Below, piece after piece: positions 28,020-39,883 of a DNA stretch of 64,000 nucleotides. The translations under genes and the position numbers were made by a program. Origin of the DNA: Streptomyces gardneri (GTDB lineage: Bacteria; Actinomycetota; Actinomycetes; Streptomycetales; Streptomycetaceae). The notes under the pieces were generated by a model that was given only the letters and a program-made list of their open reading frames with translations, was not told where the DNA came from and searched no databases. Where the stretch lies: positions 1-64,000 of the forward strand of contig NZ_BJMN01000006.1 of the NCBI RefSeq assembly GCF_006539185.1, read 5' to 3'. Each line of letters begins with the position of its first letter. Position 1 is the first letter of the stretch.

Positions 28020-30650
28020 ATGCAAGAGCGCCGCCCCCGACTCGTGGTCGTGGGAAGCCGACTGAAGGCCTACCGCGAGTACGCGATGGCCTCCCTGGCC
28101 CGTGAGTACGAGATCTCCCTGGTGACCTCCCAGGACCTCACCTGGGAGAAGCCCTACGTCTCCGCCTTCCGGATCGCCGACACCACCCGGGCGGAGACCC
28201 TGCGCGGGGCGGTCGAGGAGCTGCACGCGGAAGCGGCGGAGGCCGACGGGTCCGGCTCCCCGGCCGGTCTGTTCACCTGGGACGAGCTCTCGCTGATCGC
28301 CACGGCCGCGGTCGCCGAGGAGCTCGGACTGCCCCACCTCTCCGCCGCGGCCGCCGAGGCCTGCCGGGACAAGTACACCACCCGGTCCCTCCTGGACCGG
28401 GCCGGTCTGCCCGGCGTCCGGCACCGGCTCGTGCACAGCGCGGAGGAGGCGGCCGCCGGCGCGGCCGAGATCGGCTACCCGGTCGTGCTCAAGCCCCGCT
28501 CCCTCGCCGGGAGCATGGGCGTGACGCTCGTGCGGGCCGCGTCCGAACTCGCCGACGCCTACGCGCTGGTGGCGGGCACCACGCTTCCCGGTATCCGGAC
28601 GGAGCGGGGCGTGCTGGTCGAGGAGTACCTGACCGGGCCCGAGATCAGCGTGGACAGCTGCGTGGTCGACGGCGAGGCGGAGCCGGTGTTCGTCGCCCGC
28701 AAGCGTCTCGGCTTCGACCCGGCCTTCGAGGAGGTCGGCCATCTGCTCGGCCCCTGGCGGCACGAGCCCTGGGCCGACGAGGTCGACACCCTCGTCAGGG
28801 CGGCTCACCGCGCCCTGGGCATCGACCGGGGCATCACCCACACCGAGATCCGCCTGACGCCCTCCGGCTGCCGCCTCATCGAGCTCAACGGGCGCCTCGG
28901 CGGTGACCTCATCCCGTACGTCGGCACGCTCGCCCGGGGGATCGACCTCACCCTGGCCGGGGCCGCCCTGGCCTCCGGCCGCACGCCGGACCTCACGCCC
29001 CGGCACGACCGGTACGCCGAGGTGCGCTTCCTCTACCCGCCCCACGACGGCGTCCTGGAGCGGCTCGACCTCGGGCACGCCGCGGAGGTCCCCGGGGTGA
29101 CGGACGTCGTGCCGCTCGCCGGCCCGGGAGACGAACTGCTGCTGCCGCCGCAGGCGCTCACCCCGCGGACCGCCGCCCTGATCGCGGTCGGCGAGGACGA
29201 GCGCGCCTGCACCACGGCGCTCGACCGCGCGGAGGCGGAGATCCGGCCGGTCCTCGGCGGCTCCCCCCTCGACGGCCTCGGCGCGCTCATGGAGAACCCG
29301 GTCACCCGGCGCTACCTGTCGACGGAGCGGGAGGCGGCGCACCTCGTCGTCCCCGAGCTGCGCAACGACTGGAACAGCTACGGAGCGGGCGGCGGCAAGG
29401 CGCTCAACCGCCCGGTCTTCCTCGACGCCACCGACCGCGTCCGGCTCGAAGCCGACCTCAACGGCCTCTTCGAGCTGCTCACCACCATCCCCGACCGTCT
29501 CTTCGGCGGTGACCGCCGTGCCTTCGCCCGCGCCGTCGGCATGACGGACACCCAGGTCGACCTGGTGATGCGAGGGGCGGGCCGCCGGATGCCCGCCATG
29601 TCCCGGGCGGACATGTACCGCGAGCCCGGCGGCTTCAAGCTGATGGAGCTCAACACCGGCAGCTCCCTCGGCGGTTGGCAGATGGGCGAGTTCTCCCGCC
29701 CGGCCTTCCGCAACAGGGCGTTCCAGGACTTCGCCCACGAGGAGCGCCTGACCCATCCGGACCCGATCGGGCGGATCGCCGACGTGCTGCGCGGCGAGGC
29801 CGCCGACGCGGGCTTCGAGCTGCCGGCCCGCCCCGTCCTCGCCCTCACCGAATGGCCCGACGGGTTCACCTACACCAAGCCGTGGCTCGACTTCGTGGTC
29901 CCCGACTGGCTCCGTCACGGCTTCGACACCGTGGTCTGCAGCCTCGCCGAGTTCGACTACCGCGACGGCGTTCCCCACGTCCACGGACGCAAGGTGGACG
30001 TCGTGTACCGCATCTTCCTCCCCGGGGAGATGGCCGACGAGCAGCGCAGCCGCGACCTCGTCGACCCCCTGCTCGACGCGGTCCACGCCGGACACACCTT
30101 CCTGTTCGCCGGACTGGACTGCGAGCTGTACGGCAACAAGGGCAGCCTCGCCATGCTCAGCGACGAGCGGAACCGCGAAGCCTTCTCCGCCGACGAACTC
30201 GCCCTGGTGGAGCGGATCCTGCCCTGGACCCGCTTCCTGCGCGACGAGTCCGTGCACCACGACGGCGACACCGTCGACCTGCTCCCGTACGTCCTGGAAC
30301 ACAAGGACGAACTGGCGCTCAAGCCCACGCTGCTGTACGGCGGGGTCGGTGTCATACCGGGCTGGTCGGTGAGCCAGGAGGAATGGGAGAAGCACATCCG
30401 GGGCGCGGCCGGCGGACCGTTCGTCGTCCAGGAGCGCGTGCTGCCCGTCGCCGAACGCTTCCTGGCCGAGGACGGCCTCGGCTTCGAGCGCATGGTCGTC
30501 GCCTACGGCGTCCTCATGGTCGGCGGGGCCTACGCGGGCATGCTCGTGCGCGGTACGCCCGACCCGCGCGTCGGCATCGTCAGCATGTCCAACGGCGCCC
30601 AGATCGGCTGCTGCTACCACGTCACCGACGAGCCGTGGGGCGAGGCGTGA
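28020..30650 (+). CDS. two-domain ligase: ATP-grasp plus circularly permuted ATP-grasp
   Basis: An 876-residue protein starting at the ATG at 28020; an in-frame upstream extension is non-coding. Residues 1-410 are a conventional ATP-grasp ligase (YPVVLKPRSLAGSMGV, GVLVEEYLTGPEISVDS, LIELNGRLGGDLIP). Residues about 425-876 resemble circularly permuted ATP-grasp or glutathionylspermidine-synthase-type enzymes (GGFKLMELNTGSSLGGWQ, LALKPTLLYGGVGVIPGW, PFVVQERVLPV). Two ligase sites imply two amide or ester bonds, or tethered sequential steps. Start spacing after the upstream stop is 32 nt; the MFS gene overlaps the stop by GTGA. A natural-product peptide ligase is the best reading. Confidence 0.85.
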   Translation: MQERRPRLVVVGSRLKAYREYAMASLAREYEISLVTSQDLTWEKPYVSAFRIADTTRAETLRGAVEELHAEAAEADGSGSPAGLFTWDELSLIATAAVAEELGLPHLSAAAAEACRDKYTTRSLLDRAGLPGVRHRLVHSAEEAAAGAAEIGYPVVLKPRSLAGSMGVTLVRAASELADAYALVAGTTLPGIRTERGVLVEEYLTGPEISVDSCVVDGEAEPVFVARKRLGFDPAFEEVGHLLGPWRHEPWADEVDTLVRAAHRALGIDRGITHTEIRLTPSGCRLIELNGRLGGDLIPYVGTLARGIDLTLAGAALASGRTPDLTPRHDRYAEVRFLYPPHDGVLERLDLGHAAEVPGVTDVVPLAGPGDELLLPPQALTPRTAALIAVGEDERACTTALDRAEAEIRPVLGGSPLDGLGALMENPVTRRYLSTEREAAHLVVPELRNDWNSYGAGGGKALNRPVFLDATDRVRLEADLNGLFELLTTIPDRLFGGDRRAFARAVGMTDTQVDLVMRGAGRRMPAMSRADMYREPGGFKLMELNTGSSLGGWQMGEFSRPAFRNRAFQDFAHEERLTHPDPIGRIADVLRGEAADAGFELPARPVLALTEWPDGFTYTKPWLDFVVPDWLRHGFDTVVCSLAEFDYRDGVPHVHGRKVDVVYRIFLPGEMADEQRSRDLVDPLLDAVHAGHTFLFAGLDCELYGNKGSLAMLSDERNREAFSADELALVERILPWTRFLRDESVHHDGDTVDLLPYVLEHKDELALKPTLLYGGVGVIPGWSVSQEEWEKHIRGAAGGPFVVQERVLPVAERFLAEDGLGFERMVVAYGVLMVGGAYAGMLVRGTPDPRVGIVSMSNGAQIGCCYHVTDEPWGEA

Positions 30651-31924
30651 GCGCCGTGCGCCCCGGCGGACTGTGGCGGGACGGCGAGTTCCTCAAGCTG
30701 TGGGGCGGCGAGTCGGTCTCGCTGATGGGAGCGCAGATCACCCAGCTGGCGCTCCCGCTGGCGGCGGTCTACCAGTTCCAGGCCTCGTCCACCCAGCTGG
30801 GGCTGCTCAACGCGGCCGGCTTCGCCCCTTTCCTCGGGGCGACCCTGTTCATCGGGGTCTGGGTCGACCGCCGACGCCGCAGGCCCCTCATGATCTGGAG
30901 CAACATCGGGCGGGGCCTGCTGGTGGGGAGCGTCCCCCTCTGCGCCTACCTCGACCTGCTGACGATCGAGTACCTGTACGTGACGGCGCTGCTCGTCGGC
31001 GTGCTGACCGTGCTGTTCGACGTCTCCTACCAGTCCTACCTGCCCTCGTTCATCAGACGGGAGCACCTGGTGGAGGGCAACAGCAAGCTCCAGGCGAGCA
31101 GTTCCCTGGCGCAGATCGGCGGACCCGGCCTCGCCGGTCTGCTCGTCGGCTGGCTGACGGCACCCGTCGCTCTGCTCGTCAACGCCTCCTCGTACGCCGT
31201 CTCCGTGGCGAGCCTGCTCGCCATCCGGCGGCCGGAACCCGCCCCGGAGATCCCCGAGGAGAAGGTCTCCACCGCCCGGAGCATCGCCGAGGGGCTGCGC
31301 GTGGTGGTGCGCAACGGCTCCATCAGGGCCATCGCCCTGGAGGCAGGCACCTACAACTTCTGCTGGATGTCGCTGCAGACCGTCTTCGTGCTGTACGCGG
31401 CCCGGGAGCTGGGGATGAACCCCGGCACCATCGGCCTCGTCCTGGGCGTGGGCGCCATCGGTTCGCTGGTGGGAGCCGTCGCCGCGACCTGGCTGAAGAA
31501 CCGGCTGGGCCTCGGCCGGGCCGTGGTCGCCGAACTGGTGCTGTGCTGCGCGGCCCCGCTCCTCATCCCGCTGGCTCCGGGGACGGGACCGCTGTCGTAC
31601 GCGATGTACGTGACGGCCTTCGCCTGCTGCGGCATCGGCTCGACCATGTCGACCATCCACGTCGTGAGCCTGCGCCAGGCGATCACTCCGGACCGTCTGC
31701 TCGGCCGGGTGAACGCGGGCTGCCGGTTCATCGCGTGGGGGCCGCTGCCGCTCGGCGCCCTGGCCGGCGGACTCCTCGGCGACGCGATCGGCCTGCGTAA
31801 CACCCTGTACGCGACGGCCTTCGCCTTCCTCGCCGCACTGCTGTGGATCGTCTTCTCGCCGGTGCCCCAGCTGAAGGACTTCCCCACCCGGCCGGCCGAG
31901 GAGCCGGTCGACGAAAGGGCCTGA
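30647..31924 (+). CDS. MFS exporter
   Basis: A 425-residue 12-helix major facilitator. GTG at 30647 overlaps the ligase stop (GTGA). Helices start at about residue 18, and WVDRRRRRPLMIWSN is the cytoplasmic loop 2-3 signature of drug and macrolide efflux types. It sits in the middle of the biosynthetic operon and is the likely self-resistance or export pump for the product. Confidence 0.9.
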   Translation: MSAVRPGGLWRDGEFLKLWGGESVSLMGAQITQLALPLAAVYQFQASSTQLGLLNAAGFAPFLGATLFIGVWVDRRRRRPLMIWSNIGRGLLVGSVPLCAYLDLLTIEYLYVTALLVGVLTVLFDVSYQSYLPSFIRREHLVEGNSKLQASSSLAQIGGPGLAGLLVGWLTAPVALLVNASSYAVSVASLLAIRRPEPAPEIPEEKVSTARSIAEGLRVVVRNGSIRAIALEAGTYNFCWMSLQTVFVLYAARELGMNPGTIGLVLGVGAIGSLVGAVAATWLKNRLGLGRAVVAELVLCCAAPLLIPLAPGTGPLSYAMYVTAFACCGIGSTMSTIHVVSLRQAITPDRLLGRVNAGCRFIAWGPLPLGALAGGLLGDAIGLRNTLYATAFAFLAALLWIVFSPVPQLKDFPTRPAEEPVDERA

Positions 31925-32070
31925 CCCGCCCCCTTCCTCCTACCGCGCGGTGGCGCCCGGCCCGGTCCGGGCGCCCCGCCCTCGCGGAAGCCCTCACGGG
32001 CGCTCCGCCCTCGCCGTACGCCGCCCTCTTCCCGAGCGCGGCACACCCCCCATCGCAGAGGAGATCCCCC

Positions 32071-33594
32071 GTGTCCACGTCCGATTCCGAACCCCTGTTC
32101 CGGACCGCAGGAACCGTCGCCGGTCTGGAGAGCGTCCGGAGCCTGATGAACGCGGCCCTCGACATCCTCCAGGACGTGTCGGCACAGCGCACCGGACCGG
32201 TGGCGCCCGGCGGGCCCGAGGGCGCCAGGGCCGCGGCCCGGGAGGTCCTGACCGGCCCCCTGCTGCCGGAGGAGGGCAGCGCGCCCGAGACGGCGCTGGC
32301 CGACCTCGTCCGCCCGTACGCGCAGTGGTCGGCCGACCTCACCCACCCGGCCGCCCTCGCCCGGATGCAGCCGCCCCCGATCGACGCCGCCGCCGTCGCC
32401 GAACTCGTCGCCGCGGTGCTCAACCAGTCCCTCCACGCGTGGGAGAGCGGCCCGTTCGCCCTGGAGCTCGACCGCTGGGTCGTCGCCCGGCTGGCCGAGC
32501 TGGCCGGCTACGATCCTGAGGAGGCCGGAGGCACCCTCACGCCCGGCGGCAGCGTGTCCAACCTCATGGCGATGACCATGGCCCGGGACACCGTCCTCGC
32601 GGACAAGACCGGCGTGTACCCCTTCCTGGGCGGGATGCGCGCGTGCGCCGGGCAGCCCGTGGTCCTCTGCCCCGTCGGTGTCCACTTCTCGATCGAGCGG
32701 GCGGTGCGTCTCCTCGGCATCGGCGAGGAGAACATCGTCACCGTGCCGGTGGACAAGGCCGGACGGATGATCCCCGAGGAAGCCGACCGGATCCTCCGCG
32801 AACTCCCCGAGGACAAGATCGCCGTCGCCATGGTCGCGGTGGCCGGCTCCACCGACCTCGGCATCGTCGACCCCCTGCCGGAACTCGCGGCCGTCGCCCG
32901 CCGCCACGGCGTCTGGCTGCACGCCGACGCGGCGTACGGGGCCGGCGCCCTCTTCTCCCCCCGTCTGCGCGGCCTCCTCGACGGCCTCGCGGAGGCCGAC
33001 TCGATCACGGTGGACCTGCACAAGTTCGGCTGGTCCCCGGCCTCTTCGGCCGTCCTCCTGGTCCGCCGGTCCGAGACGCTGCTGTCCTTCGGCCTGCAGC
33101 CCACCACCTGCCTCAGCGCGGACGACGACACCTGCGCCGGATTCATCGGCCTGCAGGGCAGCTCCCTGCAGACCACCCGCCGGTCCGACGCGCTGAAGAT
33201 CGCGATCACCATGCGCACCCTGGGCGCCAGGACCATGGCGGCCATGGTGGACACCTGCCACGACCTCGCCCGGTACGCGGCGGAGCGGATCGACCGCGAG
33301 GCGCGGCTGGAGCTCTTCGCCGAGCCGCCGCTCACCTCGGTGCTCTTCCGCTACGTCCCGCCGCAGGGCGGCGACGCCGAGGCCGACGCGTTCAACGGAC
33401 GTCTGCGCCGCCGGCTGATGGAGGAAGGCCGCTCCCTCATCGCCCGCACGCACATCACGGGCGAGGACGGCGTCAGCCGTGTCTACCTGAAGCTGATGCT
33501 GCTCAACCCGGAGACCACCCCGGAGCAGCTCGACCACGTCCTGGACGACCTGCTCGCCGCCGCCGAGGAGCAGGAGACCGGAGCGCACGCGTGA
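32071..33594 (+). CDS. group II PLP-dependent amino acid decarboxylase
   Basis: A 507-residue protein. The GTG at 32071 has AGAGGAGA upstream. It carries the fold of DOPA/glutamate/diaminobutyrate decarboxylases: LTPGGSVSNLMAM, HADAAYGAGALFS (Asp for the PLP nitrogen), and VDLHKFGWSPAS with Lys318 as the Schiff-base lysine. With glutamate mutase genes downstream, 3-methylaspartate (or a ligated form, as VinO does in vicenistatin biosynthesis) is an attractive substrate and would give 3-amino-2-methylpropionate. That assignment is inference. Confidence 0.88.
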   Translation: MSTSDSEPLFRTAGTVAGLESVRSLMNAALDILQDVSAQRTGPVAPGGPEGARAAAREVLTGPLLPEEGSAPETALADLVRPYAQWSADLTHPAALARMQPPPIDAAAVAELVAAVLNQSLHAWESGPFALELDRWVVARLAELAGYDPEEAGGTLTPGGSVSNLMAMTMARDTVLADKTGVYPFLGGMRACAGQPVVLCPVGVHFSIERAVRLLGIGEENIVTVPVDKAGRMIPEEADRILRELPEDKIAVAMVAVAGSTDLGIVDPLPELAAVARRHGVWLHADAAYGAGALFSPRLRGLLDGLAEADSITVDLHKFGWSPASSAVLLVRRSETLLSFGLQPTTCLSADDDTCAGFIGLQGSSLQTTRRSDALKIAITMRTLGARTMAAMVDTCHDLARYAAERIDREARLELFAEPPLTSVLFRYVPPQGGDAEADAFNGRLRRRLMEEGRSLIARTHITGEDGVSRVYLKLMLLNPETTPEQLDHVLDDLLAAAEEQETGAHA

Positions 33595-33640
33595 CGCCAC
33601 GCGTCACGCGCCGGGAGAGTCCAAGGAAGAGAGACCGGAC

Positions 33641-34858
33641 ATGTCCGAGGTGAATGCCCCGCGTACGGTGACCGCGGCCGGCCCTGGCGAGCCGGACCCC
33701 GTACGCGAATCCATGCAGGTGCTGCCGCGTGTGTTCGCCGCGCCGCTCACCCTGCTGACCGGCCGGCCGTACGCGGGACAGCGGCCCGTCCGCCACACGC
33801 CCACCCGGCACCTGGTGAACGCCCTCGTCTCGTGCGTCCTCGGCCTGGCCCTCAGCGCGACCGCGCTGGCGGCCGGCGGCCCGCTGCTGGTGCTGCTGGT
33901 GCCCGGCTGGGCCGCGACCCTGCACGCCGCCCGCAACCTGCGGATGATGATCTACCACCAGTGCGCCCACCAGAACATGTGGCGCAAGCGGAAGCCCGAC
34001 GTACTGGTGGGCCGCCTCATCGCGGCGGCGCTCATGATCCAGGACTTCGACCGCTACAGCACCGAGCATGTCGGCGACCACCACGCCCTGCACCACATGA
34101 CGACCCGCGACCCGACCGTCCAGGCCTTCCTGGTGACACTGAAGCTGCGGCCCGGCATGAGCCGCGGGCGGATGTGGCGCAGGGTGCTGGGCGTATGCGT
34201 CTCCCCCTGGTTCCACGCCCGCTTCCTGGTCGCCCGGGTCCGCTCGTACTACACCTACGCCCCGCCCGCCTGGCGGGTCGGCACCACCCTGGCGTACGTG
34301 CTCCTCGCGGCGGTCGTCACCGTGCTCGGCCTGTGGGTGCCGGTCCTCGTCGCCTGGGTCCTGCCGATGACCCTGTTCTTCCAGATCAGCAACGTCTTCC
34401 GGCTCTGCGTGAAGCACAGCTTCCCGCAGCCCCACCAGGTTCCCCGCCGCGGCCGCGAGTACTTCGCGAGCCTCACCAACGCGATCTTCGTCGGGGAACG
34501 CGCGCCCTCACCGGCGCTCCCGGCGGCGCGGCGGTACGCGGCCTGGGCGCGCTGGTGGTTCCGCATGCTGTTCGTCCACTTCCCCACCCGCTACCTCGTC
34601 CTCACCGGGGACACCGTGGTGCACGACTACCACCACCGGTACCCCATGAGCCGGGAGTGGGCCTCGTACCTCTTCGCGCGGGAGGAGGACCACCGACGCG
34701 GAGCACCCGGCTGGTCCCCGTACCACGAGGTGTGGGGGCTCGTCCCGGCCATCGACCACGTCCTCGACTCGTTGCGGACGGCCGATCCCGAGGAGTTCGC
34801 CCCCGAGCGCCTCGCCGAGGTCAACCACCGCGCGCTCTTCATGGCGTTCGAAGACTGA
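33641..34858 (+). CDS. membrane diiron desaturase/hydroxylase-like enzyme
   Basis: A 405-residue polytopic protein. Three His clusters of the fatty-acid-desaturase superfamily are present: HQCAHQ, HVGDHHALHH and HDYHHRYP. Membrane segments lie near residues 50-90 and 215-255. ATG at 33641 has AAGGAAGAGA upstream. In this operon it more likely oxidises a small amino-acid-derived intermediate or acyl group than a lipid, though no evidence decides. No acyl-carrier protein gene is nearby. Confidence 0.85.
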   Translation: MSEVNAPRTVTAAGPGEPDPVRESMQVLPRVFAAPLTLLTGRPYAGQRPVRHTPTRHLVNALVSCVLGLALSATALAAGGPLLVLLVPGWAATLHAARNLRMMIYHQCAHQNMWRKRKPDVLVGRLIAAALMIQDFDRYSTEHVGDHHALHHMTTRDPTVQAFLVTLKLRPGMSRGRMWRRVLGVCVSPWFHARFLVARVRSYYTYAPPAWRVGTTLAYVLLAAVVTVLGLWVPVLVAWVLPMTLFFQISNVFRLCVKHSFPQPHQVPRRGREYFASLTNAIFVGERAPSPALPAARRYAAWARWWFRMLFVHFPTRYLVLTGDTVVHDYHHRYPMSREWASYLFAREEDHRRGAPGWSPYHEVWGLVPAIDHVLDSLRTADPEEFAPERLAEVNHRALFMAFED

Positions 34859-34908
34859 CCGACCACACACGGGTCCGAAGGACACCGGAATCCGAGAGGA
34901 AGCTGCCG

Positions 34909-35347
34909 ATGCACGCGCTGCCAGGCCGGGGCGAACGCCTCGTCGTCCTCGGCGTCGCCGAGAGCGACGCCCACGCCGTCGCCAACCAGCTCATCGCCCT
35001 CCAACTGCGGGACTACGGCTTCACCGTGGTCAACCTCGGAGTCTGTACCCCGCTCGGCGACTTCGCCGACGCGGTGGACGCGCACCCGCAGGCCGAGGCC
35101 GTGCTCATCGGCAGCCTCAACGGTCACGCCCACCACGACCTCCGGGACCTGCCGGCGCTGCGGGCCGCGGGCCGGCTCAGCCCGCCCGTGATCGTCGGAG
35201 GCAACCTGTCCGTGGGCAGCCGCACGACCGAAGCGGACCTGCGCCGCCTCCGCGACCTCGGGATCGACCACATCCTGACCGACAGCAACGAGATTGTCCT
35301 GCTCCTCGACCGACTGCGAAGCACGGGCAAGGCGGCCGAACTCCAGC

Positions 35348-35355
<8 letters not shown>
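34909..35355 (+). CDS. glmS: glutamate mutase small subunit, B12-binding
   Basis: A 148-residue cobalamin-binding protein, the usual length of methylaspartate mutase sigma. The B12 motif reads SDAHAVA: Asp20 and His22 (the cobalt ligand) are kept but the usual Gly of DxHxxG is Ala25. VVNLGVCTP, SLNGHAHHD and VIVGGNLSVG match the family. ATG at 34909 has GAGAGGAAG upstream. Its stop overlaps the large-subunit start by 8 nt. With the large subunit it converts L-glutamate to (2S,3S)-3-methylaspartate through adenosylcobalamin radicals. The symbol follows clostridial usage, not glucosamine synthase. Confidence 0.9.
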
Positions 35356-38206
<2,851 letters not shown>

Positions 38207-38220
38207 CCGCCTCCCGAGCT

Positions 38221-38270
38221 TGTCGTCCCGGCGTGTGACAGTCGGAGGTCAGGGGCCGTTTCAGAGGCGT
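38221..38270. repeat. dispersed hairpin repeat A, copy 3 (half element)
   Basis: This aligns gap-free with 2227-2276, sharing TGTCGTCCCG at the start and GGCCGTTTCAGAG near the end. The pairing half of the hairpin seen at 5199-5234 is missing. It lies directly after the operon's last stop. Confidence 0.5.
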
Positions 38271-38321
38271 CAAGATCTTCGTCCACGTCGTCACCGTGCC
38301 GTTCACGCATGCAGCACGTTT

Positions 38322-38360
38322 CGTGACGGTCCGTCGGCCTACTGCCGGCGGACCGTCACG
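38322..38360. terminator. bidirectional terminator between convergent genes
   Basis: CGTGACGGTCCG (38322-38333) pairs perfectly with CGGACCGTCACG (38349-38360), with further pairing inside the loop. It sits between the plus-strand biosynthetic operon and the minus-strand FAD enzyme, so it can stop both. Confidence 0.75.
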
Positions 38361-38395
38361 CAGAGGCCGGTCCTCCCCGCTCGGCCGGTCGGGCG

Positions 38396-39637
38396 TCAGG
38401 CCGCGTCGGCCGCCTGGCCGCCCATCCGTTCCTGCATGTGACCGAGGAACTCCTCGGGCGGGGTCATGCCCGCCGTGACCCTGACGAACTCGTCGGATGC
38501 CGTGGGGCTCTGGGACACGGCGAGGAGCAGCTGCCGCATCTCGGGGGGTGGCGGTTCCATCGTCGCGAACTCGGCCGTGAACTCGTACATGCTCGTCACC
38601 TGGGCGTCCCTCGCCTCCTGGGCGCCCCGCATCGCTTCGTCGAAGGACCGGCGGCCGGCGAGTACGTCGTCGAGTGCGCCACTGCACCGCTCCGCGTCCC
38701 GGAAGGCGTCCTGGATGCCCTGGGCGGTGATGGGGTCCTTCAGGTATCCGGCATCGCCGACCAGGGCCCAGCCGGGGCCGTAGGGCTTACGGAAGTAGTT
38801 GGGGATGGCCGTTCCGACGAACCGTCCGGTCCGGGTGGCCTGCGCGAGCCGCTCCGCGAAGGCCGGCGAACGGGCCATCGTGGCGTGGTAGTTGCCCTCG
38901 ACGTCACCGCGGTTGGCCTCGAAGTCGCGCATGGGCCAGCCGGCGATGACCATCGCCAGGTCCTCGTTGGTGGGCCACGCGGCGAAGGCGCAGTCGCCGC
39001 GGTCGTACGCCTCGTACGTGCCGTTCATGGGCAGCCCGGACCAGTACGCGTAGTAGTAGGCGTTGATCTTCGGTTTCTCCGCGTAGTCGGCGGCACCGGT
39101 CGCCCTGGCGACGGACGAGTGGAGTCCGTCCGCGCCCACGGTGATCCGGGCGTGGTCGACGGCGGTACCGCCGTCCTTGCGGTGGCCCTTGATCCCGGTC
39201 ACCGTGGCCCCGTCGAACAGGAGCTCCTCGACGGTGAACCCCTCGCGTACCTCGGCACCGGCCTCCGCGGCGGCGTCGACGAGGATCTTGTCGAGGACCG
39301 TGCGGCGGGGAGCGTACGAGGCGTCGAAGCCCTCTCCGGCCGGGGACCCCACGATGGCGAACGGCCCGAGGTCGAACGCGTAGGTGTCGATGGGGGGACA
39401 CCCGGTCGCCACGACCCGCTCCAGCAGTCCCCACCGGTCCAGCGCGGCCAGCCCGGGCGGATGGATCAGGTGCGTGGAGATCGTGTCGCTCGGGAAGGTC
39501 GCCCGGTCGACCAGGAGGACCCGGTGACCCCGTCGGGCCAGCAGCATCGCGGTCGGTGCGCCCGCACAGCGTGCGCCGACGACGATCACGTCGAACGGGT
39601 GGTTTCCGTCGCCGGCGGCGCCGGCCGTTCCGCTCAT
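38396..39637 (-). CDS. FAD-dependent monooxygenase/reductase family protein
   Basis: A 413-residue flavoprotein of the FAD_binding_3 / geranylgeranyl-reductase-like class. VIVVGARCAGAPTAMLLAR is the dinucleotide-binding GxGxxG variant. GADGLHSSVAR (DG motif) and GWALVGDAGYLKDPITAQGI (GD motif) complete the FAD site. ATG at 39637 has AGGTGAGA upstream. The C-terminal 60 residues are helical. It is transcribed toward the hyp operon terminator and may be a tailoring enzyme or unrelated. Confidence 0.85.
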   Translation of the reverse strand: MSGTAGAAGDGNHPFDVIVVGARCAGAPTAMLLARRGHRVLLVDRATFPSDTISTHLIHPPGLAALDRWGLLERVVATGCPPIDTYAFDLGPFAIVGSPAGEGFDASYAPRRTVLDKILVDAAAEAGAEVREGFTVEELLFDGATVTGIKGHRKDGGTAVDHARITVGADGLHSSVARATGAADYAEKPKINAYYYAYWSGLPMNGTYEAYDRGDCAFAAWPTNEDLAMVIAGWPMRDFEANRGDVEGNYHATMARSPAFAERLAQATRTGRFVGTAIPNYFRKPYGPGWALVGDAGYLKDPITAQGIQDAFRDAERCSGALDDVLAGRRSFDEAMRGAQEARDAQVTSMYEFTAEFATMEPPPPEMRQLLLAVSQSPTASDEFVRVTAGMTPPEEFLGHMQERMGGQAADAA

Positions 39638-39883
39638 TGATCTCACCTGCCGATCGGACGCCTCACGAGAGGGCGGCCGGACGGACGGAACCGGACGTCC
39701 CAGCCATCGCCGCTGCGCGGTGCACGTCTCCTTCCACGCTAGAACACCTTCCGGACGCGGGGCCTCCCAGTCCCTTCTTCTCCGGCTGTCGGAATGGCGA
39801 CAGAGGCGGAAGTCCGGCATACCCAATCGCTCGTGCTGCACCTACTGTCTGGGCCGACATCCCCACCTCCACTTGGAGGAAGC

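Noticed and set aside
27870..30620. 916-codon antisense frame over the two-domain ligase
   Set aside because: Shadow frame; composition-driven and without recognisable features.
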